A stretch of DNA of 64,000 bases from Typhlomys cinereus (GCA_023101885.1 JALPQD010000623.1:527208-591207), one strand, 5' to 3'. Positions 10,011 to 23,352 are shown, counted from the stretch's first letter. Numbers and translations: made by a program. The notes: generated from the letters alone by a model not told the origin.

Positions 10011-10850
10011 ATGGGACAGAATTTGTATACCCCACTTAGTATTCTGACTGACCATTTCAAGGACGTTAGGGAAAGAGGACGTAATTTGAGTATGAATCTA
10101 AAAATGTCCAAATTAGAGACTTTTTGTGAGGGAGTGGCCATGCTTTAGTATAGGATGGCCATCAGAAGGGTCTTTTAACTTAAAAGTGCTTCAAAAGGTA
10201 AAAGATGTTTTTTACGCCCAGGGGGAGCAGGACACCCAGACCAGATTCCATATATCCTGGTCTGGCAGGGCCTCCTGGAAAACCCTCCCAACTGGCTAAA
10301 GCCTTTTTTGTTCCCACAGGAACCCAAGCGTGTCCTGGTCGCCAAAGGGCCAGGACCCTCACTATTATCCCCTCTCTCCTTAACCCCATCTCCTCTGCCC
10401 TTGTCCCCTTCCCCACCCCAAAACAAGGTATCATGTCCTTCCCTCTACCCAGTTTTACAGGATGACTTTTCCCCAAAGGATGTCATATCCCCACCTCCAT
10501 ACCATCTCCCGGCCCTGCCTGTTGCTCTGTACCTGGAGCCAGTCCCAGGGCAGCAGCATCAGCACCAGAATTGCATCCAAAATAGAGTAGGGGGGAAGAA
10601 GTGCCTTGGGAAGTGGTGCCTCAGGGAGAGAAGGTCATTGAGGGATGGGCAGGGGGTCTGAGAAACCATCCCTTTCAATCTGCCACCATGACTGGGGGCT
10701 CAGATTCCACTATCCTTCCCCTGAGGCCGATAGCCCTCCTAATGAGATGGGAAACCAGTATCTACATTATTTCCCTTTTACTAGTAGTGACCTTTATAAT
10801 TGGCAGAACCAGAATGTTACGTTTGCAGAAAACCCTAAAGATCTGATTAA
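10011..10850 (+). pseudogene. gag: ERV-B gag, matrix and partial capsid
   Basis: The ATG at 10011 begins MGQNLYTPLSILTDHFKDVR, a typical gammaretroviral matrix start that would be N-myristoylated at Gly2. The frame is cut by TAG at 10146-10148. Matrix sequence continues in other frames, then a proline-rich p12-like stretch (about 10340-10450). Part of the capsid is readable at about 10750-10850 (YFPFTSSDLYNWQNQN, FAENPKDLINLL). The rest of capsid and the whole of nucleocapsid are absent: the sequence passes directly into the second half of the protease near 10855. A deletion of roughly a kilobase is inferred from the usual gene plan. Confidence 0.85.
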
Positions 10851-13100
10851 TCTTCTTGGGCACGGGGTCACAGGAGTAAAACAATATTCATGCACTACCC
10901 AAATAAATGTGGACCTAAATGTGGACCGGCATGGGCCGGGTATCCCACTCTTTCATAATCATTCCTGAATGCCCATATTCTCTGATGGGCTGTGATTTGC
11001 TCACAACAGTAGGGACCCACATCTACTTCACTTTAGAATGGGTAGAAGTTACAGATAAAAAGGCCAGCCTATTCAGATCTTTACCATGCAAGTAAATTTA
11101 AAAGATGAATACTGCCTTCATAAGACGTTAGAGCCCCAAAGCAACATAGAAATGAACAGCCTTTTAGCAGAACTTCCCAAGGTATGCGCTGAAACTGAGG
11201 GCATGGGATTGGCTACCCCCCGACCCCCTATATTTGTGGAGCTCAAACCAGTAAGAGTCTGACAGTACCCAATATCAGCAGAAGTTAGAGCAGGGATGAT
11301 TCCTCACATCCACAGACTGCTAGACTTGGGGATAATGAAAACATGCCTGTCAGCCTGGAACATACCTATATTTCCAGTGAAGAAACCAAATTCAAATGAC
11401 TTCAGGCCAGTACAGGACTTGAAAGAGGTTAACAAAGAAGTTATGGATATTCATCCAACAGTGCCCAATCCTTACACACTATTGAGTGCCCTCCCTGCAG
11501 CATGCAGCTGGTATATTGTCTTGGACTTAAAGGATGCCTTCTTCAGTTTTCCTCTGTCCCAAAGCAGCCAGGATATCTTTGCTTTTGAATGGTCTGACTG
11601 AGAAAAAGACATCAATGGACAACTGACCTGGACGAGACTCCCACAAGGGTTCAAGAGCTCCCCGATGCTGTTTGATGAGGCTCTCCATGAAGACTTGGGT
11701 GAGTTCCAAACCCAATACCCCAGGCTCACTCTTTTACAGTACATGGACGACCTGCTCATTGCTGCCAAAACCCAAGAGACCTGATTGGCAGGGACGAAGG
11801 ATTTGCTACAAGCCCTTGATGACCTAGAATATCGAGTCTCAGCCAAGAAGGTGCAGATATGCAAACCAAAGGTCCAATACCTGGGGTACATACTGCAGGA
11901 AGGTAAGAAATGGCTCTCACTAGCCTGGAAAGAGACCATCCTGCAGATACCCACACCTAAAATCAGAAAGAAAATGTGTGAGTTTCTAGGCTCAGCAGGG
12001 TTCTGCGACTATGGATCCCTGGGTTTGCAGAAATGGTCAGGCCTCTATATGAAGCCATGAAAGAAGGGATTAATTTTACATGGACCTAGGCTCAAGACTA
12101 GGCCTTTCAGAACCTAAAGAAGTCCTTACTGTCTGCCCCAGCTCTTGGTCTCTCAGACACCATGAAGCCATTTCAGCTGTCTGTAGGTGTCTAAAGGAGT
12201 GGCTAAAGGGGTACTGATTCAGAAACTGGGGCCATGGTGGAGACCTGTGGCCTATTTTTCAAAAAAACTGGACCTAATGGCTGAGGGATGACTCCATACC
12301 TCTGCATGGTGGCAGCAGTAGCACAGCTAGTCAAGGATGCCAATAAGCTAACTCTGGGACAAGAGCTCCAGGTGACTACCCCTCATGCCATTGAAGAGGT
12401 ACTCAAACAGTCTCCTGATAGTTGGCTCAGCAATGTGAGGATGACTCACTACCAAGCACTGCTTCTAAAGCCAAGCAAAATAACTTTCCTGGCACCATTT
12501 GCCCACAACCCGGCCACTCAGCTCCTGGACCCCGACCTGGCTGCCTCGGGGCACAATTGCCTTGAGATCCTGCACCAGGTCCATGGAATAAGACCTGTCC
12601 TCCTAGGTCAACCCCTTAGGGATGCCAATGTAACCTGGTTTATGGATGGAATCAGCTTCATCACAAATGGAATAAGGTATGTGGAAGTGGCCGTGGTTGG
12701 GGAGGAAAATGTTGTCTGGGCATCTACCCTCCCAGTCAGAGTATCAGCACAGACAGCTGAGTTTATAGCCTTGACTCAAGCCCTGACTATGGGACAGGAC
12801 AAAAAATTAAACATGTACACAGACAGCTGGTATGCTTTTGCAACTGCCCATGTACATGGGGCCATCTAACAAGAGAAGGAAGCTGAAGGTAAAACTATTA
12901 AAAATAAAGAACAGATCCTATCTCTCTTATGAGCCCTATAGTTATCAAAAAGGCTGGCTATCATACACTGTCCAGGTCACCAGAGAGGGGATGACCCCAT
13001 AGCAAAAGGAAATCACTTGGCCAACCACGTGCAAGAGAAGTGGCCATGCAGATCCCCCACATATTGCCTGTTGTTCTCCCAGACCCAGGGGATCCCAAGC
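10851..13100 (+). pseudogene. pol: ERV-B pol: protease C-terminus, reverse transcriptase, RNase H
   Basis: The protease survives only from the region after its catalytic site (…IIPECPYSLMGCDLL near 10960). RT is spread over several frames: [19 protein letters not shown] (near 11370), the palm Asp in VLDLKDAFF, a stop at 11599-11601, then [10 protein letters not shown] with YMDD at 11740-11751, another stop, and the thumb (KKVQICKPKVQYLGYIL). RNase H is open at about 12590-12867, with FMDGISF, QTAEFIAL and YTDSWYAF giving the first three acidic positions. Its C-terminus (IIHCPGHQRGDD, near 12960) lies beyond a stop. The last acidic residue appears lost (GNHLANH). Non-functional. Confidence 0.87.
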
Positions 13101-14255
13101 TACCAGATAGCTTCAAATACTCTCCAGAGGAGATTAACTGGGCCAAAAGTTTGCCTATATCCCAGTTTCATGAGGACAGGTGGTATACTGGAGATGGGAA
13201 GCTGATCCTCCTTAGGGAACTGGGAGACAAGATGCTCTCAAAGATCCACCAGGCCACACACATGGGAACCCAGAAGACCAAGACTTGTGAATGTTGAATT
13301 TAAAAATTCAAAATGCGGACATTAAGATTGAAAAGTTAGTCTCCCAGTGCAAAGCCTGCCAGATGACTAATGCTACAAGAAACCCTAGGTTCCTGGCAAC
13401 TGACTGCAAAGAACATCACCAGGAAAATATTGGGAAGTCGATTTCACAGAGGTCAAGCCAGGCAAGTATGGATATCAATACCTGCTGGTGTTCATAGACA
13501 CTTTTTCAGGATGGACTGAGGCATTTCCAACCAAGGGAGAAACTGCTACCATAGTGGCCAAGAAACTGCTAGAGGACATCCTACAAAGGTATGGTCTCCT
13601 TCAGATGAAAGGGACAATGAACCAGCCTTCATTTCTAAGGCAAGTCAGAGACTGGCCACTGTCTTGGGGATTGATTGTAAATTACATTGTGCCTACCGTC
13701 CCCAGAGTTCAGGACAGGTAGAGAGGATGAAAAGAACCCTAAAAGAGACCCTCACTAAATTAACCATGGAGACTGGTGGAGACTAGATATCTCTCCTTCC
13801 CTATGCCCTCTTTCGGGTTAGGAGCTCATCCTATCAGATGGAGCTCACTCCCTTTGAGATTATGTTTGGAAGGACACCCCCCATTCTTCCCAGTTTGCAG
13901 TCCCAGGCACTTACTGAATTCAAGGACTCACAACTCCTCACAGACTTAAAGAGTGGTCTGTGCTCCCATAAGCAGATATGGCCTAAGTTGCATGCTCTCT
14001 ATGAGACAGGACCACCTCTTGGGCCACACAAGTTCTGTTCTGGGGACTGAATCTATGTCAAGCAACACCAACAAGGAACTCTCGAATCGTGCTGTAAGGG
14101 ACCATACATGGTTCTCCTGAATACTCCCACTGCCCTCAAGTCGATGGTGTGAACATATGAATCCATTACACACATGCCAAGAGTGCAGACCCGCTGAAAA
14201 GCGTCCTAGACAATTCAGCAGGACCAGGAGTACCAGAGGACCCACCCTTTGAGAT
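13101..14255 (+). pseudogene. pol: ERV-B pol: integrase
   Basis: The zinc-binding region shows HQATHMGTQKT and CKACQMTNA (about 13245-13370) in different frames. The core gives Asp in WEVDFTEV (about 13440) and [12 protein letters not shown], then the second Asp region with a small insertion (DERDNEPAF, about 13605), and Glu in [16 protein letters not shown] (about 13705-13755). The conserved PFEIMFGRTPPI lies near 13850 and the C-terminal domain (KGPYMVLLNTPTALK) near 14100. At least four stops or frame changes interrupt the gene. As usual in gammaretroviruses, its end meets the start of env. Confidence 0.85.
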
Positions 14256-16153
14256 ATGGAAGGCAGAAAAACACACCCAGAATACACCCAAGTTAAGACT
14301 GCGCCACATTTGACACTACTCATTATGCTCTACATTGACTCTGTGGGAGGGGGGCAAACTCACACCATTCAATCTCACCTGCGAAGTGTACAATATGGCT
14401 ACCCAAGAGGTCCTAAACTGTACTCCCCTGCAGACTTGATTTCCTGACATAGAATTTGATTTGGGGACATTTCTGCAGCTGCAACAGTCAGATGAAGTGA
14501 CTCAAAAATATTGGTTTTATGTGTGCCCCAGATATATCTCTGGCCCACAACAGAGACTAAATTGTGGAGGGGCAGAAGATTACTATTATGGGTCTTAGGC
14601 CTGCGTGTCAACCAGAGAGATATGGTGGGCAGCACTCAAAAAGGATGACTTAATCACCTTAAAACGAAACGTTCCTATTTCACAAATCATGTGCAGGAAG
14701 TCCCCTGCATGCCAGTCAGTAGTTCTCTCCCTAGCAGGAGTCAAATATTCATCTTTCACCAGAACTGAGGGGCATTATAATCCAGTTAAAATAACCTTTA
14801 CCCAGAAAGGCAAGGCAGATACCCGCTGGCAGGGAGGCCTAGCTTGTGGAGTCAGAATTTACAATTACAATCACATGTCTTACTGAGATACAGGGGGGCT
14901 CCTCTCTATTAGATTAAGGGGTTCCACTATTGCCTCAACCCCTATGGGTCTTAATAAAGTGCTCGCCCCCATAGCTAAGCCCTCCCCTAAACCCAAACCT
15001 AAACCTACACTCTCCTTGACACCTCCCACTGATACTCCATCCCCTTGAACTCCCTTCTCTCCATCCCCCATTCCTCTTCAGTTTACCAAATCTCCTTCCC
15101 CTCCTAGAAACACTTTATGATCTTTACTGTCCCAAAGTTACTGTTTTCTAAATGTTACTCTACCTGACATGACACAGTCTTTCTGGTCATGATACGATAT
15201 CCAGCCCCCCTTTTATGAAGGAATAGCAGTAACTGGAACCTATTTTATCTCTACAGACCAAGATAGCTGTAGGTGGCAACAGAAAGGGGGGGGGGTCCAA
15301 CTCACTATTCAGGAAATCTCTGGCTGCAGCATGATTACCATGTGCCCTCTGACAGGTCATGGTGGGGTTGCATGACTGGATTAACTCCCTGCTTCCATGG
15401 ACAGGTACTAAACCAAACCAATGGATTCTGTGTTCTGGTAAACCTGTTCCCCCATACAGACCAGGAAATGATGGTGAGATATTCATTCCCAGGACAAGGG
15501 AGAAGAGAAAAAAGTGAGTACTGACCCTAAAAATGCTCATAGGTTTGGGATTGGCAGAAGCTGGAACTGGGATTTCCTCATTAGTTCTCCAAATAACTAG
15601 ATACAATAGCTTGTGGGGAACCATTGACTTTGACATAGAAAGACTAGAAGCTTCTATTGCTTACTTTAAAACTTCCTTAGTTTCACTATCAGAGATGGTG
15701 CTTCAGAACTATACGGGCTTAGACCTCTTCTTTTTGCAATAAGGAAGCCTTTGTGCTGCCTTAAATGAGGAATGTTGGTTTTTTGCTGACCATATGGGTT
15801 TGGTGGAACAATCGTTAACCCAAGTTAGGGAGGGCTTAGAAAAAAGAAGACGAGAAAGGGAAAAACAGCAGGAATGGTTTGAAACCATCTTCAACACCTC
15901 CACTTGGTTAACCATCTGGGTGACTGAGCTGATAGGTCCTCTGGTCATTTTCCTACTGCTGCTTACATTTGAGCTGTGCATACTAAACAATTTGATAGCC
16001 TTTGTAAAGAACAGGATTGACTATACAGCTTATGGTCTTGTCTTGTCTCAACAGGGGTTTCTTAGGAATATGCTCAGATACATAAATATAGTGATATTAT
16101 GGTTCCCCAAGTCCCATGGTTGGGCCTTGAAGTTTCTTAAGATGGGGGAATGA
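14256..16153 (+). pseudogene. env: ERV-B env (surface and transmembrane subunits)
   Basis: The first ATG-led stretch is at 14256, but SU is in fragments with many stops (about 14256-15530); PPFYEGIAVTGTYFI near 15205 is a recognisable SU segment. TM is better kept: a fusion-peptide-like run LIGLGLAEAGTGISS (about 15537), then an immunosuppressive-type region LQNYTGLDLFFLQ (about 15702-15739), a TAA, and CAALNEECW (about 15754-15780), in which the second Cys of the usual CC pair is Trp. The membrane anchor is around LIGPLVIFLLLLTFELCIL (about 15930-15986). The stop TGA at 16151-16153 overlaps the first bases of the 3' LTR. Not functional. Confidence 0.85.
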
Positions 16154-16666
16154 AAAACTTCAAAGACAGGAAAAGAAAAACTGTAAACAAGCTGACTCTG
16201 AGAGTGTACTATTCCCTGAGAACCCACAGAAAGGCCCAACTAAGAGACAAAGGAGGGAGACTTACACAAATGAAGCTGTTAAAAACAACATAAACAAAAA
16301 CCCAGATGCTGGGGCCTTGGATAAGGGACTGAGAAGGGCCCAGATTTCCAGATGCCTAGATAAGTAACTGATTCAAGGAGATCACTGTGCCAGTGATGAC
16401 TGATAAAATTCTTAAGGTTTCCAGTTTCCTGCTTAACAAAATGTAATTTGTGACCAATCCCCTTCAGCCCAGTAGAAGAAACCCCAGACCAATTTCAAAT
16501 TGCATAAAAAAACCTAAAAATCTTAAGTTGGGGCTCCACTTTGCCTACTGCTTTGGGTACTGTGTGAGCCCTTGCTTAAGCTCATAATTAATAAAAAATC
16601 CCTCTTATACTTGTAATGGAACCAGTTCTTGGGTGTTCTTCAGAAATTCGGACTCTGGGCACAACA
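16151..16666 (+). repeat. ERV-B 3' LTR
   Basis: Starts TGAAAAACTTCAAAGACAGG directly after a purine run (GATGGGGGAA) and ends GGCACAACA. It matches the 5' LTR throughout, including the AATAAA region near 16590. The LTR does not end the element; see the leader copy that follows. Confidence 0.85.
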
Positions 16667-16823
16667 TATTGGTGGTCTGTATGGGGATCTGAAGGACCCC
16701 CAAGATCCCTATCTGGAGGGATCTTAGCCAGCCAGTAAGTTTCACATTCCCCACGGATGATTCTGTTTAACTGTTTTTGTTAGTGTCTGTGTTTTCTTCT
16801 GCTTTTTATCCCTTTACAGGACC
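16667..16823 (+). repeat. Second copy of ERV-B primer site and leader after the 3' LTR
   Basis: The sequence repeats 9545-9700 (TATTGGTGGTCTGTATGGGG, the GTAAGT donor with GT at 16736, and the TTTACAG acceptor with AG at 16818-16819), then changes to satellite A after GGACC. A provirus should end at the LTR, so this is the start of a second, tandemly joined provirus that was lost, or another recombination product. Confidence 0.8.
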
Positions 16824-19800
16824 TTACTATGACATAACAGGCTCACCTCTGAAATCATTGCCCAACTGTGACATCACAACATTAACTCTGATGCTATAGC
16901 CTCACTGTTTCATTGCAGTGATGACATCACAGTCTCACCTCTGAAATCATAGCCTTAATGCAGCATCACACCTTCATACTGATATCCTGTCTGGCTTCAC
17001 TATGGCACTAAAGCCTCACCACTGACCTCACAGATTCACTGAAACATGACAGCCTCCCTATGACAACAGTGTCACTATTGACATCACAATCCCAGTGTGA
17101 CCTCATAATTTCCACAGTGACATCAAAACCTCACAGTGATAATATAGCATCATTGTGACATCACAGCCATTTCATGTCATCAAAGCATCACTGTGACATA
17201 GAGCTTCACCTCTGGTATCACAGCTCAGTTTGACATGATAAACTCACTGTGGTATTAGAGCCTCACCAGTGACAATAGAGCATCACCAATGACAGTCTCC
17301 CTATGAAGGCACAGTCACTATTGACATTACAATTTCATTGTGATATCACAACCTTAGTGTGACATCACAGCCACACTGTGCCAACACAGCCTCACCACTG
17401 ATACGACAGGCTCACTGTGATATCAGAGCCTCACCATTAACACCACAGTCTCATAGTGGCATCACAGCTTCACAGTGATATGACAGCCTCACTGTGACAT
17501 TATAGCCTCATTTCTGACATCACAGCCTCACTGTGACATGACAGGCTATCTATTGAAATCATAATATCAGTGACACCATGACATCCTGCCTATCCTTGCT
17601 ATGACACCATAGCCTCATCACTAACATCTCAGTCTCACGGTCACATTATAGGCTCAACAGTGAAACTACAGACTTCTGGCATCACAGCTTCACCAGTAAC
17701 ATCACAGCCTCACTCTGACATTTCAGGCACATCACTGACCACAGCCTCACTTCTGACTCACAGCCTAACCACTGAAATCTCAGCTGAACTGTGATGTCAT
17801 AGTCTATCATCACTGATATCAGAGCCTCACTGTGATATCACAACCTCACGGTAACATTACCACTTCACAGTAACTTCACAGACATTCCTCTGACATCACA
17901 GCTTCAGTGTGTCTGTGCAGCCTCTCCACTGACGTCCTAACATCACTGTAAATGCAAACATCTCCCCTGAATACACAGCCTCACTGAAATCTCATAGAAT
18001 CAGCCCTGACATCAGAGCCTCAATGTGGCACCAGAGCCTCACAGTGACTTCACAACCTACCCACTGACACCACAGGCTCGTCTGTTACATCATAACTTTA
18101 TTGTGACATCAGTCTTGCCATTGACATCACAGCCTCACTGTGACATCACAGCTTCTAGAGTGTATCACCTCATGGTGAGATGACAACCCACAGTGACATA
18201 CAACCTTCACAGTGATCTCACAGCCTCATTGTGACATTGTGGCCTCAGTAGTAACATACCCTCACTAGTGACATTACAGCTTCATTGTGACAGAACCTCA
18301 TGGTGCCATCACAAACTCACTGTGACATCAGCTTTGCCACTGACATAACAGCTTACTATGACCTCATAGCCTCCACCATGATATCACCAACTCACATAGC
18401 CTCACCTTTGACATCTGGATCGCCACTAACGTTAGTCAGAATACTGACATGACTGCTACAGAAGGGACAACACAGTTTTTGATATCACAGCCTCACTAGT
18501 GTCACTGATAAGTAATATATTCATATCTGACATCAGAGTCTCACCAGTAGCATCATAGATTCACTATGACATCTTTCTCACCACTGACATTCCAGCCTTA
18601 TTGCAACATCATACCCTCACCAGTGACACCAGCTTCATTGTGACACAGCCTCATGGTGCCATCACAAACTCACTGTGACATCAGCTTTGCCACTGACATA
18701 ACAGCCTTACTGTGACCTCATAGCCTCCACCATGACATCACCAACTCCCAGTGATGTCATGGGCTCATCGAACCACCACAGCCATGCAATGACATCAAGC
18801 CTCACAGTGGCATTTCAGTCTAATAATGACATCATAACCTGCCAACTGAAACAACAGGCTCACCTGTTACATCATAGCCTTATTGTGGCATCAGTCTTAC
18901 CAATGATATCACAGCCTGACTGTGATATCACGTCCTCAACAGTGATACACAGCCTCACCTGTAACATCAGGGTTGCCACTGACATTAATCAGAACACTGA
19001 CATCACTGCCACACCAGTGACAACAGAGCCTTTGACATCACAGCCTCACCAGTGTCAGTGTCACATAATAAGATCACCGTTGACATCATAGCCTGAGCAT
19101 TTACATCATAGACTCACTATGAGTTCATTCTCACCCTGACATTCCCATCTTATTGTGACATCACACCTTCACCTGTAACATCACAGCCTCACTGTGACAT
19201 CATAGCATCACCACTGACATCATAGACTCCCTGTGACATCAGCCTTGCCGCTGATATCATAGTCTCACTGTGACCTCACAGCCTCTACCGTGATGTCACT
19301 AACTCCATGTGACATGACGGACTCATGGTGACACCACAGATATATGGTAGCATCAAAGCTTCACAATGGCATCACAGCCTCACCATGACCTCACAATCTT
19401 CACACTGACACCACAGGTCACATATTACATTATAGGCCCAATGTGGCATCAGTCTTACCAATGACATCGCAGACTTACTGTGACATCACAGCCTTACCAA
19501 TGACAGCAAAGCCTGACCTGTGACATATGCATTGCCACTGACAGTAGTCAGAACACTGACATCACTGCCACACCAGTGGCAACACAACCTTTAAGGTTAC
19601 AACCTCACTAGGGTCATTGTCATGAAATAGGTTCACCACTAACATCAGAGCCTCACCAGTGACATCATAGACTCACTATGACATCTTTCCCACCACTGAC
19701 ATTCCCACCTTATTGTGACATCACAACTTCACCAGTGGCATCACAGCATCATTGTGACATCAGCCTCATCACTAACATCACAGCCTAACCGTGCCATCCA

Positions 19801-22800
19801 AACCTTTCCAATGACATCACAATATCATGTGTCATCAGAGCCTGACAGTGACATCAAAAACTCACAGTGGCATCAGAGCTGTGCTGTGACATCACAGGCT
19901 CACCACTGATAGTACAGGCTCACCGTGATGTCACAGCCTCAACAGCGACACCACAGCCTCATTGTGACATCATAACCTCACTGTGGCATCACAGCCTGAC
20001 CAGTTATATAACATCATCAATGCGACATCTCAGCCTAATTTCTCACAACAGTTTCACTTGTGAAATCACAGCTTAACCACTGAACTCACAGCTGCACTGT
20101 GACATCACAACCTCACTGTGACATCACAGTCTCACTGTGACATCTTCAGGAATCCTACCTAGCCTTACTATGACACCACAGCCTCACCACAGTTAGCACA
20201 GGCTCACATTAACCTGACAGTATCAGCAGTGTCATCATACCCTTTGAGATCATAGAGAGACAACACAGCCTCACATGTTACATCACTGCCTCATTATGAC
20301 ATCAATCTTCCCACAGATATCACAACCTCACAGTCACCTCACAGTCTCACTGTGACCTCACAAACTAACCTATTACATCAAAAACTCACCAGTTACATCA
20401 TAGCCTCATGGTGAAATAAGCTTTGCCACTGACATCACATTTTCCACAGTGACCTTACAGCCTCATTGTGACATCACAACATCTCTCTGTGATGTCACAG
20501 TCTCAGTGACATCATAGTTTCTCTGATATCACAGCCTCACTTGTGCCATCATAGACTCATTATGACATCTTTCTCACCACTGACTTGCAACGAGTCTCAT
20601 TCCAGACTTGTAAAGTCACACATTCACTAGTAACATCACAGCCTCATTATGCCATCAAAATGTCTTCAGTGACATCACAGCCCCACTATTCCATGAAAAC
20701 CTCTCCGGTGCCATTACAGCATCACTGTGTCATTAGAGCCTCACTGTAACATCATAGTCAAACTTTCTGCTCACAACCTCACTGTGACATCACAAACTTC
20801 TTGACATCAGCCTTACCATCGACATAACAATCTCATGGTGACATCACATACAAACCTCTGACATAGACTCACTGTGACATCACAGCCTCAATGTGACATA
20901 ACACCACCACCACTGACATAGTCTTACTGGAACATCAGCCTTGCCACTGACATCACAGTCTCAATGTGATCTCACAGCCTCCACCATGACATCACCAACA
21001 CCCTGTGACATCATGGGCTCATGGTGACACCACAGCCACACGATGACATCAAAGCCCCACAGTGGCTTCACAGTCTCACCATTGACATGCCAGCCTCACT
21101 CTGACATCATTTACTCATCACTTAAAACTCATTGTGATATCACAGCCTAACCACATTCTCACTGTGATGTCATAGTCTCCGTTCACTGACATCACATCCT
21201 CACTATGACATCACAGGCTCAACTCTGAGATCATAGACTCAATGCGACATCATGCCCTCATCACTGACATCCTACCTATCCTCACTATGCATAGCCTCAC
21301 CAGTGACTTCATAGATCCACTGAAATATGACAGCCTCCCTATGACACCACAGTGTCCCTCTTGACATCACAACCTCACTGTGACATCACCATTTCCCCAG
21401 TGACATCACAACCTCTCAGTGACATCACAGCCTCATTTGACATCACAGGCATACCGTGCTTTCAAAGCATTACTGTACATAAAGCTTCATCTCTGACATC
21501 ATAGCCTCACTGAAACATCACAGCTTCAGTTCATCACAATAAACTCACTGTGCCATTAGAGCCTCACCAGGGAAAATACAGCCTCACCAATGACATAGTC
21601 TCCCTGTGAAAGTACAGTCACTACTGGCATCAAAACCTCACTGTTAGATTAAAACCTCACTGTGACATCACAGCCACATAGTACCAGCACGGCCTTACTG
21701 TAACATCACAACCTCACCACTGATATGATGGTCTCACAGTGACATCACAGCCTCATTTCTAGCATCACAGACTCACTGTCATATAACAACCTAAACTCTG
21801 AAATCATAGCATCAGTGATACCACAGACATTCTGCTTAGCCTCGCTCTGACACCACAGCCTCATCACTGATATCTAAGACTCACAGACACATGACAGCCT
21901 CAACCATGACACCACAGCCTCACTGTAGTATAACAGCCTCAACGGCAACATGCCAGACTCACTGTGACATCTCAGCCTGTTATCAGCCTCACTTCTGACA
22001 TCACAGCCTAACCACTAAAATCTCAGCTGAACTGTGATGTCATAGTCTATCACCACTGATATCATAGCCTCACTGTGATATCACAACCTCACATTAACAT
22101 GACAACCTCACAGGGACACAACAGCCTCTCCACTGACATCACAGCCTCTCCAATGATATCACAGCCTCTCCACTGACATCACAGCCTCTCTACTGACATT
22201 ACAGCCTCTCCACTAACATTACAGCCTCTCCACTGATATCACAGCCTCTGTGTGATGGCACAGCCTCATCACTGATGTTCTAAACTCAATGGGAAATCCA
22301 AGCATCAACCCTGACATCACAGCTTCACTGATATCTAACAAAATCAGTCCTGGTATCCAAGCCTCACTGCAACGTCAGTCTCACAACATGCCCACTGACA
22401 CCACAGTCTCAGCTGTTACATCGTACCCTCATTGTGACACCAGTCACATCACTGTGAAGTCCAAGCATCACCCATTACATCACAGCCTCACTGACATCTC
22501 AGACAATCAGCCATACTGTGCCATCAAAGTATCACTATGACATAAAGCTTCACTCTGACACCATAGCCTCACTGACATCACAGCCTTAGTTTGAAAGTAA
22601 ACTCAATGTGACATTAAAGCTTCACCAGTGACAATACCGCCTCATCAATGACAGTCTCCCTGGGAAAGCACAGTCACTACTGACATCAAAACCCCACTGT
22701 GACATCATAACTTCACTGTGACATCACAGCCACTGTGTCAACAAAGTCTGACATCAGAGCTTGACTGTGACATCACAGCTTCATGGTGACATTACAACCA

Positions 22801-23160
22801 CACTGTGACATCCTAGCCTCAAACTGGTATCCTACCAAGCCTTGACATGATACTGCAGCCTCATCACAGATAGCACAGGCTTACAGTGACTTGATAGCCT
22901 CAGCAGTGACATCATAGCCTTTGAAATCATAAACAGTGACAACAGAGTCTCACATGTTACATTACTGCCTCATTGTGGCATCAATCGATCCAAGATATCA
23001 CAGCCTCACAGCGAACTCACAGCCTTGCTGTGACCTCACAGACTAACCTGTTAAATTATAGACTCAACTGTTACATCATAGCATCATGGTGACATCAAGC
23101 TTGCCAATAGTATCACATCTTTCATCTCTTCACAGTAATATCAGAGCCTCACTATGGCAT
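16824..23160. repeat. Satellite A, block 3 (largest)
   Basis: About 6.3 kb of uninterrupted 19-20 bp satellite A units. Variants recur in ordered sets, so the array is built of higher-order repeats: for example the TATCACAACCTCAC segments near 17840 and 22070, and a ~555-bp set near 18.4-19.7 kb. A run of near-identical ACAGCCTCTCCACTGACATC units at about 22120-22250 points to a recent local expansion. Short open frames here are repeat artefacts. Confidence 0.93.
18380..19750. repeat. Higher-order repeat inside satellite A, period about 555 bp
   Basis: The landmark GTCAGAACACTGACATCACTG (here with small changes) recurs at 18431, 18984 and 19543, spacings 553 and 559 bp. The neighbouring phrases keep the same order in each copy: CAGTGACAACA, then a GTGTCA stretch, then GACTCACTATGACATCTTTC, then CACTGACATTCC. 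A fourth copy starts at 30927, on the other side of the L1. Confidence 0.8.
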
Positions 23161-23352
23161 CATAGCTTCATTTCCTACCCCTCCTACCCCACCCCGCCTG
23201 TTCATACTCCTTGCAATTACTGTATTACAGAGATTTATTGTCAAGTGTCTCTAGGTGGGTTGGGTGGGTTTGATACTAGGAGCCACCTATTAGGGATTAC
23301 ATATGGTGCTTAATTTTCTGGGTCTGGGATACTTCACTCAATATAATTGTTT

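Larger units (their letters stand above)
9014..16823 (+). mobile_element. ERV-B: class I (gammaretrovirus-like) provirus
   Basis: Two LTRs (9014-9544 and 16151-16666) flank gag, pol and env in gammaretroviral order. Class I is shown by a Gag starting MGQNLYTPLS, the capsid motif SSDLYNWQNQN, an RT with YMDD at 11740-11751, and a TM with an immunosuppressive-type region followed by a CX6C motif. Most of capsid-nucleocapsid and the protease active site are deleted. The right end is unusual: primer-site and leader sequence follow the 3' LTR to 16823. The flanking satellite on the two sides comes from different places in the higher-order array, and no target duplication is visible. Confidence 0.9.

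Noticed and set aside
18732..19091. 119-codon plus-strand frame in satellite A
   Set aside because: The translation is low-complexity repeat text (repeated TSxxHxxD-like runs) and is not kept in the other higher-order copies.
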